A stretch of DNA of 64,000 nucleotides from an uncultured Kordia sp. (GCF_947489565.1 NZ_CANLEA010000015.1:1-64000), one strand, 5' to 3'; positions 1 through 12,000 are shown, numbered from the stretch's first letter. The notes: a model not told the origin generated them from the sequence alone. Numbers and translations are program-made.

Positions 1-3000
1 CACTTTCAATTGCCAGAGAGTGATCATTTGGTATTTATCGCACATCACTTAATCATTGATGGTGTTTCATGGCGAATTTTACTAGAAGATTTCACCAATG
101 TGTATAGCAGTTTTGTAGCAGGTGAAAAGATTCAATTACCAGCAAAAACGACTTCATACAAAGCTTGGGCCAAAGAACAACAAGCATATGTGGATAGCGG
201 ACAGCTTGAAGCAGAGCAGAAATATTGGTCTTCTGTATGCGAACTTCCAAGTAGTAGTTATTTACCAGAAACACTGGCTACAATAACTCAAATACAACTA
301 GATTCAACGACCGATTTTGCACTTACAGCTTCACAAACAGAAAAGCTGCAAAGCTCAATCCATGTTGGATACAATACAAATGTAAACGATATCTTGCTGA
401 GTAGTTTATCATTGAGTTTAGACGAAGTATTTTCCATAGATCGTTGTTTGATAGAACTCGAAGGACACGGACGCGAAGAATTAACAAGCGCAATAGATTT
501 AAGTAGAACCGTAGGTTGGTTTACAAGTTTATATCCTTTTGAATTACAATCTAAAGGTACAAATGTTGACACCTTAATTACAACCAAAGAAGGACTCAGA
601 AACATACCAAACCGCGGAATCGGCTATAGTATGTTGCAATACTTATCTGAGGATTTTAAAACTGGATATCGACCATTATTACTGTTCAATTACTTAGGAG
701 ATTTTGGTTCAGGCGTAGAAAGTACCGAAACAACAACTACTGAAGCATCTACGAGTTTTGAATATGGAAGTTATGACGTTGGAAATGATCGTTCTAAAAA
801 CAATATCAGTCATGTCGGATTAGAAGTCACGGGCATCATTGTTTCAGGAGAATTATCAATCAGTATTCGTTACAGTCAAGCACATTATACCACGAATCAG
901 ATTAAGCAATTAGAACAATCTTATAAAAAACATTTACAACAATATATACAAACACTATCCGACAAAAAAGAAGCCAGTTTAACACCAAGTGATCTTAGCT
1001 ATTCAGCAGTTAGCATAGAAGAATTATCACAGCTAACAACAGAAACCGCAATTGCAGATATCTATGAATTATCACCGTTGCAAGAAGGAATGTATTATCA
1101 TTGGCTGTCAAGCGAGCTGAACGAATTGTATTTCGAACAAATGTCGTATAGTGTTAATTCGCTAGAGATTCCAATTCCATATGTAAAAGCAGCCTATAAT
1201 GAACTGATCGCTCGTTATGAAGTCTTAAGAACAGGCTTTAGAAATGATATTGGCGGAACTCCATTGCAGATTGTTCACAAGGATGTACAAGGAGATTTTC
1301 GTTATTATGAAGCCGCTAGCAGTGAGATCAGCATAGAGGAATTAAAGCAACAAGATCGAAAAGAAGGTTTTGACTTAAGTGCTTCCTCACTGATGCGTTT
1401 ACAAATCTACAAAACTGAAAAAGGAAGCTATGAATTCTTGTGGAGTCACCATCATATCTTAATCGATGGTTGGTGTATGAGTATTTTGATCAATGATTTT
1501 TACGAACTCATTCGCTCAAAAGTATCTGGAAAACCAGCCGATTTACCAAAAGTGCTTCCATATTCTCGCTACATCAATTGGCTTAGAGGAATAGACAAAC
1601 AAAGCTCGCTGAACTATTGGAACAATATCTTATCAGGATACGAAGGCATCACACGTTTGCCAATGGACAAGCAAGCGGTATCAGAGGAATATCAACAATC
1701 ACATATAGATTTAGAGATTTCTCAGGAAATATACACTTCATTAAAAGCGGTTTGTGCAGAATACGGATTCACACAAAATACACTCATACAAGGAGTTTGG
1801 AGTTATTTACTCTCACGTTATACACAACGTAACGATGTGGTATATGGTTCTGTAGTTTCTGGTCGTCCATCTGATTTAGAAGGTGTGGAAACCATGGTTG
1901 GACTGTTTATCAATACGATTCCAGTACGAGTGGAATTGAACGAAGAAGACACCGTTACAAGTGTACTCAAACGCATTCAAGAAGGTACCATTAGCAGCAA
2001 CGGACATCATTATTTGAATCTATCAGAAATACAATCGTTTACCAAAACAGGTCGTCATTTGATAGATCACATTTTAATGTTTGGAAACTATTTGGTGGAA
2101 GAATCACGTGTGTCAGAAGTCGCTTCAGCAGAAGAAAGCGATACTGTAGAGATGGAAGTGAGTTCGTTTGAATCGTATGAAAGAACGAATTACAATTTCT
2201 ACATTCAAGTTGCTCCAGATGCATCTTTAAGCTTCCGTTTTGTATACAACGAAGCCCTATACAGCACTGAATACATTCAGCGATTATCAGAGAACTTCAA
2301 TACGTTGTTAACATCGTTTGTCACAAAACCAGAAGCACAATTAAGCAAATTAGCGTATGTATCTCCAGAAGAAGAATCATTATTGCTAAACACATATGCA
2401 AGTGATGATACGAATTACACAACTGAAGGCACAATTTTAGATCGTTTTGAGGAAATAGCAACACAGTATCCAACTCATACCGCAGTTGTATTTGAAGGAG
2501 AAACACTGAGTTATCAAGAATTAGACGAACAATCAAATCAATTAGCACATTATTTACGATCAGAACACAATATTGGCACAGAAGATTTAGTAGGAATTCT
2601 ATTAGACAGAAGTCAATGGATGATCGTGTCCATCTTGGGAATCCTAAAAACAGGCGCGGCTTATGTTCCTATTGATCCAAATTATCCGGAAGCGCGTAAG
2701 GAATATATTTTAGAAGAAACAAAAGCCAAACTCTTGATTACGAGTACGGACTATATGTTTGACATTTATTATTTTGAAGAAACCATTTTTGCGATTGATG
2801 TCGAAATAGATTTCCTTGAAATGTCTCCTCAAAAACTAGATGTACACATTGCGGAAGAAAGTTTGGCATACATACTCTATACTTCAGGATCTACAGGGAA
2901 ACCTAAAGGCGGAATGATTACGCACAAAGCTGCACTCAATACAGCATTGGCAGAGAAAGAAACCTTTCAAATTAGCGAAAAAGAACGTTGTTTACAGTTT

Positions 3001-6000
3001 GCTTCGTTCTCTTTTGATGCGTCCGTTTGGGAAAGCTTTTTAGCATTACTTTCTGGTGCTTCGTTATACATTACGACTGAAGATGTCCGAAAAAATCCAG
3101 AGCGATTACTTTCTTATATGCTCGAAAATGAAATTACGGTCGCCACATTGCCGCCATCGTATTTACGATTAATCGAAGTAAGCAAACTCAGAACATTAAA
3201 CATTTTAATTACCGCGGGAGAACAAATCAATTACGAAGATATTGCAGGATTTGAAACTATTGGAACCTATTACAATGCCTATGGATTAACAGAAACGAGT
3301 ATTTGCTCTTCCATTCATAAAGTAGCTGTTGAAGCGTATCAGCAAACTGGACCAATTTCTATTGGAAATCCAATTCGAAACATGTCATATTATGTATTGC
3401 AAGATGATATTTTGTGTCCAATTGGTGTTGCAGGAGAATTGTGCATAAGCGGAATTGGTTTGGCAAAAGGCTATCATAATAACGAACAATTGACCGCAGA
3501 AAAATTTGTAGAAAATCCTTTTGTAGCTGGCGAACGCATGTATAAAACGGGCGATTTGGTACGATGGCTTTCTGATGGAACGATTGAATTTTTAGGTAGA
3601 ATTGACGATCAAGTGAAATTGCGTGGATATCGAATTGAATTAGGCGCCATTGAAAACAGTTTGATCAATCACAAAGAGATTCGCGAAAGTGTTGTATTGG
3701 TTCGAGAATTAGCAGGACAACAAGAATTGATTGGTTATTATGTGTCTGATAATGAATTAGAAACAGCTGAATTGCGTTCGCATGTTGGAACAAACTTACC
3801 ACAATACATGTTGCCGTCATATTTTGTGCATTTAAAACAAATGCCATTAACCGCAAATGGTAAAATAGCGAAAAAGGAATTGCCAAATCCGGAAATAATA
3901 ACATCAAGTGAAACAGCATCTTTCCGAGCTGCTGAAACAGATCTGGAAAAACAAGTGGTTGCTATTTGGGAAGAAATTCTAGGCAGAGAACATATTGGCT
4001 TGGATGATGATTTCTTTGTTTTGGGCGGACATAGTTTACGTGCGACTCGCTTATTAAATAAATACCACAAAGAATTTGAAATACGTTTAGAATTGAGCGA
4101 TTTATTTTCAGCAACGACGGTTGCTTCACAAGTCGAATTGCTGTCTTCATCTGCAAATGAAAGCTATGAGGAAATTCCAGAATTGGAAGCACAAGAAGAC
4201 TATGCAGTATCGTCAGGTCAGCATCGTTTGTGGATATTAAGTCAATTCAAAGAAGGTTCGTTGGCGTACCACATGCCAAGTTTTGTATATCTGGAAGGAA
4301 ATCATAATGTTGTAAACTTTCAAAAAGCAGTACATGCGGTTGTTGAACGACATGAAATACTACGAACGGTATTCAAACAACAATCTTCAGGAGAAGTTCG
4401 TCAGCGCATCATTCCAAAAGAAAACTACAACTTTACAATCGATGTAGAAGATTTTAGCAGTCATGAAAACAGTGAAACAGCTTTTGAAAACTACAGAAAA
4501 CAAGATGCCCAACTCGCTTTTGACCTAGAAAATGGTCCTTTATTTAGATGTAGTTTGATTCAACTATCAGACAAACACTATGCATTTTATTACAACCTGC
4601 ATCATATCATCAGTGATGGTTGGTCAATGGATGTGCTTCGAAATGATGTCATGAAATACTATCAACAGTATCAACAAGGATTGGCAACAAATCTAGAACC
4701 ATTACGCATTCAATACAAAGATTACAGTCAATGGCAATTACAGCAAAGTGAATCTGAAATACAAAAATCAGCTCAAAGCTATTGGAAAGAAAAATATCAA
4801 GGTGAACTTCCTATATTGAATTTGCCAGTCACCAAATTACGTCCAAAAGTAAAAACATACAATGGACGAGTATTAGAATCGATCATTTCAAATGATACAT
4901 ATAATGCCGTACAAAACTTTGTTTCAGAACACGGCGGAAGTACGTTTATGGTGCTTTTATCAAGTTGGCAAGCTATATTTTACCGTTATTCTGGTTTAAG
5001 AGATCAAATTATAGGAACGCCAACTTCTGGGCGAATGCACAAAGAATTGGAGAATCAAATCGGGTTCTATATCAATACCTTGGCATTACGAAATACACTG
5101 GAAGAAGGCGACACATATGTTACATTTTATGAACGTGTTACACAAAATACACTCGAAAGTTTTAACCATCAGGCGTATCCTTTTGATCGTTTAGTGGAAG
5201 ATTTAGCGCTGAATTATGATACGAGTCGTAGCGCTTTGTTTGATGTATTACTTACGTTGAATCAGGTAGATGAAGCTTCTGAAGAAATAGAAAATACAGA
5301 AACGATCATAGAAGCAGGACAAACGATGACAAAGTTTGATATTGAAATTTCATTTCATGAAACGGAAGGTCAATTGTCATACGTGTTTATCTACAATGAA
5401 GATGTATACGATAAAGTAGTAATGAAGCAACTCATGAAGCATTATGAGGAATTATTATCTAAGATAGTTGTCGATTCAGTCACCAATATTGATCATATAA
5501 CATACCTAAATAATGCCGAAAAAGAAGCGTTCGTAGAAAATATAGTTTCTCTAGAAACAGAAGATAATTTACTGTCTAATTTTCAAGCGAATGTTGCAAA
5601 AACTCCTGAAAATATAGCTGTAATTTTTGACGAAATCACGCTGACGTATCAAGAATTGGATCGACTGTCGAATCAATTTGCACACTATCTAATCAATACA
5701 TATCAAGTTGCTTCAGAAGAATTAATTGCATTGAAATTAGAGCGAACCGAATGGATGATCATTTCCATATTAGGAGTTTTAAAATCAGGAGCTGCGTATG
5801 TGCCGATTGATCCAAACTATCCGCAAGAGCGAATTACATACATAGAAGCAGATATCAATTGCAAAGTTAGCATCGATGAAGCAGAATTGACCAAGTTTAG
5901 AGAAAATCAACACACATATGCCCAAACAGCAGTACCAGTAAGTATTGCAGCAAACAATTTGGCATATGTCATTTATACGTCAGGATCTACCGGGAAACCA

Positions 6001-7293
6001 AAAGGCGTGATGATTGCGCATAAAAACGCCGTAAGCATGCTACAATGGGCACAAAAGGAATTTGCAAAAACTGCTTTTGACGTCATGTATTATGTGACTT
6101 CCTATTGTTTTGATTTGTCTATTTACGAAATGTTTTATCCGTTAAGCACAGGGAAAAGCATTCGTATGTTAGAAAATGGATTGGAAATTCCAAACTATCT
6201 AGAAACAGACAAAAACATCGCAATTAATACGGTTCCAAGCGTGATTGAAACCTTGATTTCACAACAAGTAAATTGGGAAAACGTAGTTACCATAAATATG
6301 GCAGGCGAACCAATTCCACAACATGTTTCAAATGCTTTACCTTTTGATCGTATTGAAGTTAGAAATCTATACGGACCTTCGGAAGATACGACGTATAGTA
6401 GTTGTTATCGTATAGAAAAAACATTTGATTTTGATGCAATTCCTATCGGGAAACCAATTGATCAAACACACTTTTACATTCTATCAGAAGAAATGCAATT
6501 GCAACCCGATTATGTAGAAGGAGAATTGTATATAGAAGGTGCGGGACTTGCCAAAGGATACCTAAACAAAGAAGCATTAACCCAAGAAAGATTCATTCCA
6601 AATCCATTCAAAAGAGGAACACTTTTATACAAAACGGGAGATATTGTAAGACGTTTACAAGATGGTAATATTGTGTACAGAAGACGCTCTGATCATCAAA
6701 TAAAATTGAGAGGTTACCGAATTGAATTGGGAGAAATAGAACAAGTAATTCAGAAGTTTTCGGCCATAAATCAAGTGGTTACGGTAGTGAAGCAACTCAA
6801 TAATGAACCAAGTTTAACGGCTTATATTACTTCAGATGATACTATTGACAAAGCGCTCTTGCGAAGTTTTATTTCGGAAAGACTGCCAGAATATATGGTA
6901 CCATCTTTCTACATGCAATTGGATGAATTGCCAAGAAACGCCAATGGAAAAATTGATCGAAAAAATCTTCCAGAAATTGACGATTCTGCAATTGTGAGAA
7001 ATGTGTACGTTGCTCCAGAAAGTGAAGTACAGAAAAAACTTGTGACACTTTGGGAAGAACTCTTAGCAGTAGACAAGATTGGTATTGAAGATGATTTCTT
7101 TGAATTGGGTGGAAATAGTATCAAAGCAATGCAGTTAATCACCAATGTACAAGAACTTTTTCAAGTAACTATTGATATTGCAAATGTATTCCTCAATCCA
7201 AACATTACGCAATTGGCCACTGAAATTGAGAAATCATTATGGTATCAAGACTCTTTTGATGAAGATGAAATTATAGACTCAGAAATAATATAA
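1..7293 (+). CDS. NRPS, 3' part of a larger gene (E-C-A-T-C-A-T)
   Basis: The reading frame is open at base 1, so the N-terminus lies outside the window. The visible part begins inside an epimerization (E) domain: HHLIIDGVSW at base 43, then a GHGRE motif and PNRGIGYS. A D-residue-accepting C domain follows (HHHILIDGWC near 1447). Adenylation domain 1 spans about 2400-3870 (TSGSTGKPKG, KTGDLVRW, NGKIAKK), with a carrier domain (GGHS, Ser codon 4033). Next are a second C domain (HHIISDGWS at 4600), adenylation domain 2 (about 5560-6960) and a carrier (GGNS, Ser codon 7117). Aligned by eye to GrsA, A1 reads DAWTIAAICK, the classical Phe code. A2 reads DLYNNALTYK, close to an Ala code I recall from cyanobacterial NRPSs. 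The residue loaded upstream of the window should be in D form. The protein has no release domain and must pass its chain to the protein starting at 9012. A stop and an 11-bp gap precede the next gene. Confidence 0.95.
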   Translation, partial: HFQLPESDHLVFIAHHLIIDGVSWRILLEDFTNVYSSFVAGEKIQLPAKTTSYKAWAKEQQAYVDSGQLEAEQKYWSSVCELPSSSYLPETLATITQIQLDSTTDFALTASQTEKLQSSIHVGYNTNVNDILLSSLSLSLDEVFSIDRCLIELEGHGREELTSAIDLSRTVGWFTSLYPFELQSKGTNVDTLITTKEGLRNIPNRGIGYSMLQYLSEDFKTGYRPLLLFNYLGDFGSGVESTETTTTEASTSFEYGSYDVGNDRSKNNISHVGLEVTGIIVSGELSISIRYSQAHYTTNQIKQLEQSYKKHLQQYIQTLSDKKEASLTPSDLSYSAVSIEELSQLTTETAIADIYELSPLQEGMYYHWLSSELNELYFEQMSYSVNSLEIPIPYVKAAYNELIARYEVLRTGFRNDIGGTPLQIVHKDVQGDFRYYEAASSEISIEELKQQDRKEGFDLSASSLMRLQIYKTEKGSYEFLWSHHHILIDGWCMSILINDFYELIRSKVSGKPADLPKVLPYSRYINWLRGIDKQSSLNYWNNILSGYEGITRLPMDKQAVSEEYQQSHIDLEISQEIYTSLKAVCAEYGFTQNTLIQGVWSYLLSRYTQRNDVVYGSVVSGRPSDLEGVETMVGLFINTIPVRVELNEEDTVTSVLKRIQEGTISSNGHHYLNLSEIQSFTKTGRHLIDHILMFGNYLVEESRVSEVASAEESDTVEMEVSSFESYERTNYNFYIQVAPDASLSFRFVYNEALYSTEYIQRLSENFNTLLTSFVTKPEAQLSKLAYVSPEEESLLLNTYASDDTNYTTEGTILDRFEEIATQYPTHTAVVFEGETLSYQELDEQSNQLAHYLRSEHNIGTEDLVGILLDRSQWMIVSILGILKTGAAYVPIDPNYPEARKEYILEETKAKLLITSTDYMFDIYYFEETIFAIDVEIDFLEMSPQKLDVHIAEESLAYILYTSGSTGKPKGGMITHKAALNTALAEKETFQISEKERCLQFASFSFDASVWESFLALLSGASLYITTEDVRKNPERLLSYMLENEITVATLPPSYLRLIEVSKLRTLNILITAGEQINYEDIAGFETIGTYYNAYGLTETSICSSIHKVAVEAYQQTGPISIGNPIRNMSYYVLQDDILCPIGVAGELCISGIGLAKGYHNNEQLTAEKFVENPFVAGERMYKTGDLVRWLSDGTIEFLGRIDDQVKLRGYRIELGAIENSLINHKEIRESVVLVRELAGQQELIGYYVSDNELETAELRSHVGTNLPQYMLPSYFVHLKQMPLTANGKIAKKELPNPEIITSSETASFRAAETDLEKQVVAIWEEILGREHIGLDDDFFVLGGHSLRATRLLNKYHKEFEIRLELSDLFSATTVASQVELLSSSANESYEEIPELEAQEDYAVSSGQHRLWILSQFKEGSLAYHMPSFVYLEGNHNVVNFQKAVHAVVERHEILRTVFKQQSSGEVRQRIIPKENYNFTIDVEDFSSHENSETAFENYRKQDAQLAFDLENGPLFRCSLIQLSDKHYAFYYNLHHIISDGWSMDVLRNDVMKYYQQYQQGLATNLEPLRIQYKDYSQWQLQQSESEIQKSAQSYWKEKYQGELPILNLPVTKLRPKVKTYNGRVLESIISNDTYNAVQNFVSEHGGSTFMVLLSSWQAIFYRYSGLRDQIIGTPTSGRMHKELENQIGFYINTLALRNTLEEGDTYVTFYERVTQNTLESFNHQAYPFDRLVEDLALNYDTSRSALFDVLLTLNQVDEASEEIENTETIIEAGQTMTKFDIEISFHETEGQLSYVFIYNEDVYDKVVMKQLMKHYEELLSKIVVDSVTNIDHITYLNNAEKEAFVENIVSLETEDNLLSNFQANVAKTPENIAVIFDEITLTYQELDRLSNQFAHYLINTYQVASEELIALKLERTEWMIISILGVLKSGAAYVPIDPNYPQERITYIEADINCKVSIDEAELTKFRENQHTYAQTAVPVSIAANNLAYVIYTSGSTGKPKGVMIAHKNAVSMLQWAQKEFAKTAFDVMYYVTSYCFDLSIYEMFYPLSTGKSIRMLENGLEIPNYLETDKNIAINTVPSVIETLISQQVNWENVVTINMAGEPIPQHVSNALPFDRIEVRNLYGPSEDTTYSSCYRIEKTFDFDAIPIGKPIDQTHFYILSEEMQLQPDYVEGELYIEGAGLAKGYLNKEALTQERFIPNPFKRGTLLYKTGDIVRRLQDGNIVYRRRSDHQIKLRGYRIELGEIEQVIQKFSAINQVVTVVKQLNNEPSLTAYITSDDTIDKALLRSFISERLPEYMVPSFYMQLDELPRNANGKIDRKNLPEIDDSAIVRNVYVAPESEVQKKLVTLWEELLAVDKIGIEDDFFELGGNSIKAMQLITNVQELFQVTIDIANVFLNPNITQLATEIEKSLWYQDSFDEDEIIDSEII
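3388..4440 (+). repeat. Duplicated NRPS block, copy 1 (A C-terminal part - T - start of C)
   Basis: These 351 codons run from the YYVLQD motif, downstream of the substrate pocket, through the carrier domain into the next C domain. They align without net insertion or deletion to 11493-12545. Two stretches of about 50 residues are identical, while the adenylation cores upstream are clearly different. Confidence 0.85.
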
Positions 7294-7304
7294 AAAAACA
7301 TAAA

Positions 7305-8894
7305 ATGGAAGTATATTTAAAATTAAACGTTGTATTAGAAGCCTTAATTGATCGATGGTATGCCTGGTCACACTTGGTATCGCCAGCTACGGCAGCCATG
7401 AATATCAAAGACCGACATTTAAAAATAATGCAGTCGTACATCAGAAACCCAAAAATACATGCAGCAGCGGTTAAAAAACCTGAAATGTTAGGCGGACCTT
7501 TTATTGATTATGATGGCGGACGTGTAGAAGAAATCAAAGCGCTATTTGAGGAAACCAAAGAAAAAAGAGCACCAATGCTTGAACTTTGTGAAGCAATTAG
7601 TCAACTGAATACTACCTTGCAAACCGAAGCTACAGGGTTTTCATTAAATGCTTTATATGACAAAGTACCAGAACCACTCAAAGGATATGTAGAATTGTAT
7701 TATGACTTAAATAATCATCCAAATTTCAGGTTCTTTGAAAGTTTATTATACCAAAGTGAATATTATGATGAAAGTACACAATCTGTGTCTTTACAGTTGA
7801 TTGATGCAGATGATTCTCGCTCGTTTGTATTAAGCACACCAAGATTGGATGATGAAGATATGATTCATTTAAACATTCCTTTTAAGGAAAACGTGATTGA
7901 AGAACTCTTTAAAATGAAGCGAATTGCAGGTTCGTATGAAACTATCAAGGAAAAACTCAACATTCCAGCGGATAAAGAAGAACTATTCAAAAGCTTTTTT
8001 ACGACAGAAGCACCTAAAAAATATGAACCGTATACAGGAAACGGAATTCGCACACGTTATTTTGGACATGCCTGCGTATTGGTAGAAACGAATGAAGTAT
8101 CGATCTTAGTAGATCCTGTAATTAGTTATGACGGTTACGAATCGGATGTGAACAGATATACCATCAACGATCTTCCTGAAGAAATAGACTATGTATTAAT
8201 TACGCACAATCATCAAGATCATATTTTGTTGGAAACCTTATTGCAACTGCGACATTCTATCAAAAATATCATTGTTCCTTCTTGCGGAAAAGGAAACTTA
8301 CAAGATCCAGGACTAAAACTAATGTTTCAAAATATCGGATTCCACAATATTATAGAACTAGATGATATGGAGTCAATTACGTTAGATAAATGTACCATTA
8401 CAGGATTGCCATTTTTAGGAGAACATTCTGATTTAGATGTACGAAGCAAACTCTGTTATCACATCAAATTACACAATGACTTCCGAGTGTTATTTGCTGC
8501 GGATTCGTGTAATGTAGAACCAAGAGTTTACGAACGTGTACAAAAACTGGTAGGAAATGCAGATGTGATATTTTTAGGAATGGAATGTGACGGTGCGCCG
8601 TTATCATGGTTGTACGGTCCGTTAATGCCAGAAAAATTACCGCGCGATCAAGACAATTCCAGACGTTTGGCCGGTTGTAATTACGAACAAGCTAGAAAAT
8701 TCATCAATATCTTCAATCCAAAAGATGTATTTGTATATGCGATGGGACTCGAACCTTGGTTAGAATTCATCAGTTCTTTAAAATATACAGACGAATCACG
8801 TCCTATTGTCGAATCAAATCGTTTGCTCGATGATTGCAATCAAAGAGAAATGGTAGCTGAACGATTATTTGGAGAAAAAACAATTGAATACTAA
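7305..8894 (+). CDS. CmlA-type diiron beta-hydroxylase (metallo-beta-lactamase fold)
   Basis: The 529-residue protein has an N-terminal region of about 240 residues followed by a metallo-beta-lactamase fold. CmlA, the chloramphenicol-pathway enzyme that beta-hydroxylates a carrier-bound aminoacyl group, has nearly the same length. The metal motif THNHQDH places His301, His303, Asp305 and His306 exactly four residues before the positions I recall for CmlA (305, 307, 309, 310). Glu373 (GEHSD), Asp400 (AADSC) and Glu427 (GMECDGAP) fall three or four residues before CmlA Glu377, Asp403 and Glu430. I could not place a further C-terminal histidine ligand. The gene sits 11 bp after a Phe-activating NRPS and shares its operon, so the likely substrate is an aminoacyl group on a carrier of this line, perhaps Phe giving beta-hydroxy-Phe. 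The substrate is inference. A plain MBL hydrolase is the alternative, but the ligand spacing argues against it. Confidence 0.8.
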   Translation: MEVYLKLNVVLEALIDRWYAWSHLVSPATAAMNIKDRHLKIMQSYIRNPKIHAAAVKKPEMLGGPFIDYDGGRVEEIKALFEETKEKRAPMLELCEAISQLNTTLQTEATGFSLNALYDKVPEPLKGYVELYYDLNNHPNFRFFESLLYQSEYYDESTQSVSLQLIDADDSRSFVLSTPRLDDEDMIHLNIPFKENVIEELFKMKRIAGSYETIKEKLNIPADKEELFKSFFTTEAPKKYEPYTGNGIRTRYFGHACVLVETNEVSILVDPVISYDGYESDVNRYTINDLPEEIDYVLITHNHQDHILLETLLQLRHSIKNIIVPSCGKGNLQDPGLKLMFQNIGFHNIIELDDMESITLDKCTITGLPFLGEHSDLDVRSKLCYHIKLHNDFRVLFAADSCNVEPRVYERVQKLVGNADVIFLGMECDGAPLSWLYGPLMPEKLPRDQDNSRRLAGCNYEQARKFINIFNPKDVFVYAMGLEPWLEFISSLKYTDESRPIVESNRLLDDCNQREMVAERLFGEKTIEY

Positions 8895-9011
8895 TCAATA
8901 ATTTCTAGGGAGAAACCAAGAAGAATTTACATAAAATAACTAAAAATATTTCTACACAAACGTGGAGTATTACAATCTCGATTATCGAGTTAATTCATCA
9001 TTAAAGCATAC

Positions 9012-12000
9012 GTGGAAAACATAACAAATATACTTTCTGAATTACAAAAAGAAGATATCAGGCTCAAACTAAAAGGTGATGATATACAGGTGATTGCACT
9101 AAAGAAAAAACTAGCGCCAGATACCATTCGCAAAATAAAAGCGAACAAACAAGCATTGATCAATCATCTAAAAAAAGTAGAAGAATCCAAAAAAATATTA
9201 AACATTCCGAAGCTTGAAACGCAAGAAAATTATCCACTTTCTCCGGGACAGCAACGTATTTGGATTCTTAGTCAATTTAAAGAAGGAATGTTGGCATACC
9301 ACATGCCGCAATATGAATATTTATCAGGAGAAATTAACCTTACAAACTTTCGTCGTGCAGTAGCAGCCGTTATTGCGCGTCACGAAATACTAAGAACGGT
9401 TTTTAAGCAAGATGAAAATGGTATCGTACGACAGTGGGTTCTTCCCGTAAACGAATGTTCGTGCGAGTTGGGATATATAGATTTTACTACTGAAACATGT
9501 CCAGAAAAAGTGTTTGAAACCTACAGGATTATTGAAGCAAATCAGCCATTTAAACTTGAGGAAGGTCCATTATACAGAGGAAGTGTCATTAAACTGTCAG
9601 AGTCAAATTTTGTATTCTACTTAAACATACATCACATCATTGGCGATGCGTGGTCGTTAAAAGTACTGCGAGATGAAATTATGAGCTATTACCAACATTA
9701 TCAATTTGAAACGCCTTTGCAAATAACACCGTTGCGAATTCATTACAAAGACTATAGTGCATGGCAAATTTCATTGCAAGAAACGGAGCGTTACAAATTA
9801 CATCAAACCTATTGGAAAGAAATTTTTAAAGGTGAAATTCCGGTATTCAATCTTCCCACACGAAAAAAACGTCCAAAACTAAAAACCTACAATGGTACAG
9901 GTTGGGAAGCAACAATTCCAACAACATTGCACAACGCGGTTCAAAAATTTACAAAAGAGCAGGGCGGAAGTGCATTCATGGTGTTATTAGCTGCTTGGAA
10001 TGCCATTTGTTATCGCTACACGTCAGCAAAAGATCAAATTATAGGAACGCCAGTTTCTGGTAGAGTACATAAAGAATTGGAAAATCAAATTGGTTTTTAT
10101 ATCAATACTTTAGCATTGCGAAATACGATTGAAGATACTGATACTTTTCAAACACTATACAAACGCGTCAAAGAAAATACACTAGAAGCATACAATCATC
10201 AAGAATATCCTTTTGACAAATTGATTGATGATGTATCGTTAAGTTATGATTCAAGTCGAAGTACCTTATTTGATGTGCTTTTTACGGTGCATCAAGCAGA
10301 AGAGGCTTTGCAAACTTCACAAAACACGACGGAAATAGAAGAAATATACTCAATTTCCATAAAGTTTGATGTTGAATTTGCCTTTCATCAAGCAGAAGAT
10401 CAACTACGTTACTCGTTTTTATATAACGAAGATGTATATGATGCTATCACAATGCGTCAATTAATACAACATTATTTTCAATTTCTTGAAAAAGTATTGG
10501 CAACACCTACAGCGGAAATTCGTAAAATTGACTATTTAACGGAAACAGAAAAAATCGTTTTATTAGAAGATTTTAAAGGCGAAGTAGTTTCGTATGATCA
10601 ATCGGAAACGCTTATTTCGTTATTTCAAAAGCAAGTTGCTAAAACACCGAAAAACACTGCGGTTGTATTCAATGATATTCAACTCACATACGAAGAATTA
10701 GATGCTGTATCCAATCAACTAGCACAGTATTTAGTGGAAACGTATCAAATCAAAGCAGACGAATTAATTTCCTTAAAATTAGCGCGTAGTGAATGGATGA
10801 TTATTACGATTCTGGCAGTATTAAAAACAGGTGGAGCGTATGTGCCTATTGATCCTAACTATCCGCAAGAGCGCATTCAATATATAGAAAACGATACAAA
10901 TTGTAAGTTGAGTATTGATGCTGCGGAATTGGAACGTTTTAGAGCAGTGCAAGCGAATTATTCGGAAACCTACGCAGGTATTCATCCAAAACCAACCGAT
11001 TTAGCCTATATCATTTACACTTCGGGATCTACAGGGAAACCGAAAGGAGTAATGATTGAGCATCGTTCTATCAGTAACTATCTGCAATTCAATACAAAAG
11101 TCTATGGTTTTAATGCCGATGATGTTACTCTATTGGTGTCTACGTATTGTTTTGACATTTCTCTAAACCAAATATTCAACACAATCCTTACGGGAGGAAA
11201 GCTGATTGTTTCAAAATTTGGCTATAATGAATTGAAGGAACTCATACACAAACATCAACTTACTTGGTTAGATGGAACTTCTTCCATGTCCGAATTTATT
11301 CCTGCTGAAAAATCATCATTACAAAAAATATTTCTCGGAGGCGAACCTTTAAAAGATACGGTTGTTGAAAAGTTTAAACACCAGCAATTGTACAATGGAT
11401 ACGGACCTACAGAATGTACGGTAACGACTTCCAGAGGAGAAATTCACAAAGGAAAACCCATTACGATTGGAAGTCCTGTACACAATGCGTCGTATTATGT
11501 CTTGCAAGATGAAACCTTATGTCCAATTGGTGTTGCAGGAGAATTGCACATTAGTGGAATTGGCTTGGCGCGCGGCTATCATAACAAACCTGAATTGACC
11601 GCAGAAAAATTTGTAGACAATCCTTTTGTACCTAGCGAACGTATGTATAAAACGGGCGATTTGGTACGATGGCTTCCAGATGGAACGATTGAATTTTTAG
11701 GAAGATTGGACGATCAAGTGAAACTGCGCGGCTATCGCATTGAATTAGGAGCCATAGAAAAGTGTCTCACATCTCATTCAGCGATACGTGAAAGTGTTGT
11801 GTTAGTGCGAGAATTGTCTGAGCAGCAAGAATTGATCGGTTATTACGTGTCTGATAATGAAATAGAAGCAGCTGAATTGCGCTCGCATCTAGCTACAAGT
11901 TTGCCACAATACATGTTGCCAGCGTATTATGTGCATTTAGAACACATGCCGTTAAATACCAATGGTAAAATTGCAAAGAAAGAACTTCCAAATCCTAAAA

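Noticed and set aside
8977-8989. Short palindrome ctcgattatcgag before the 9012 NRPS gene
   Set aside because: Only six pairs around one base; too short to distinguish from chance and too tight to form a stable hairpin.
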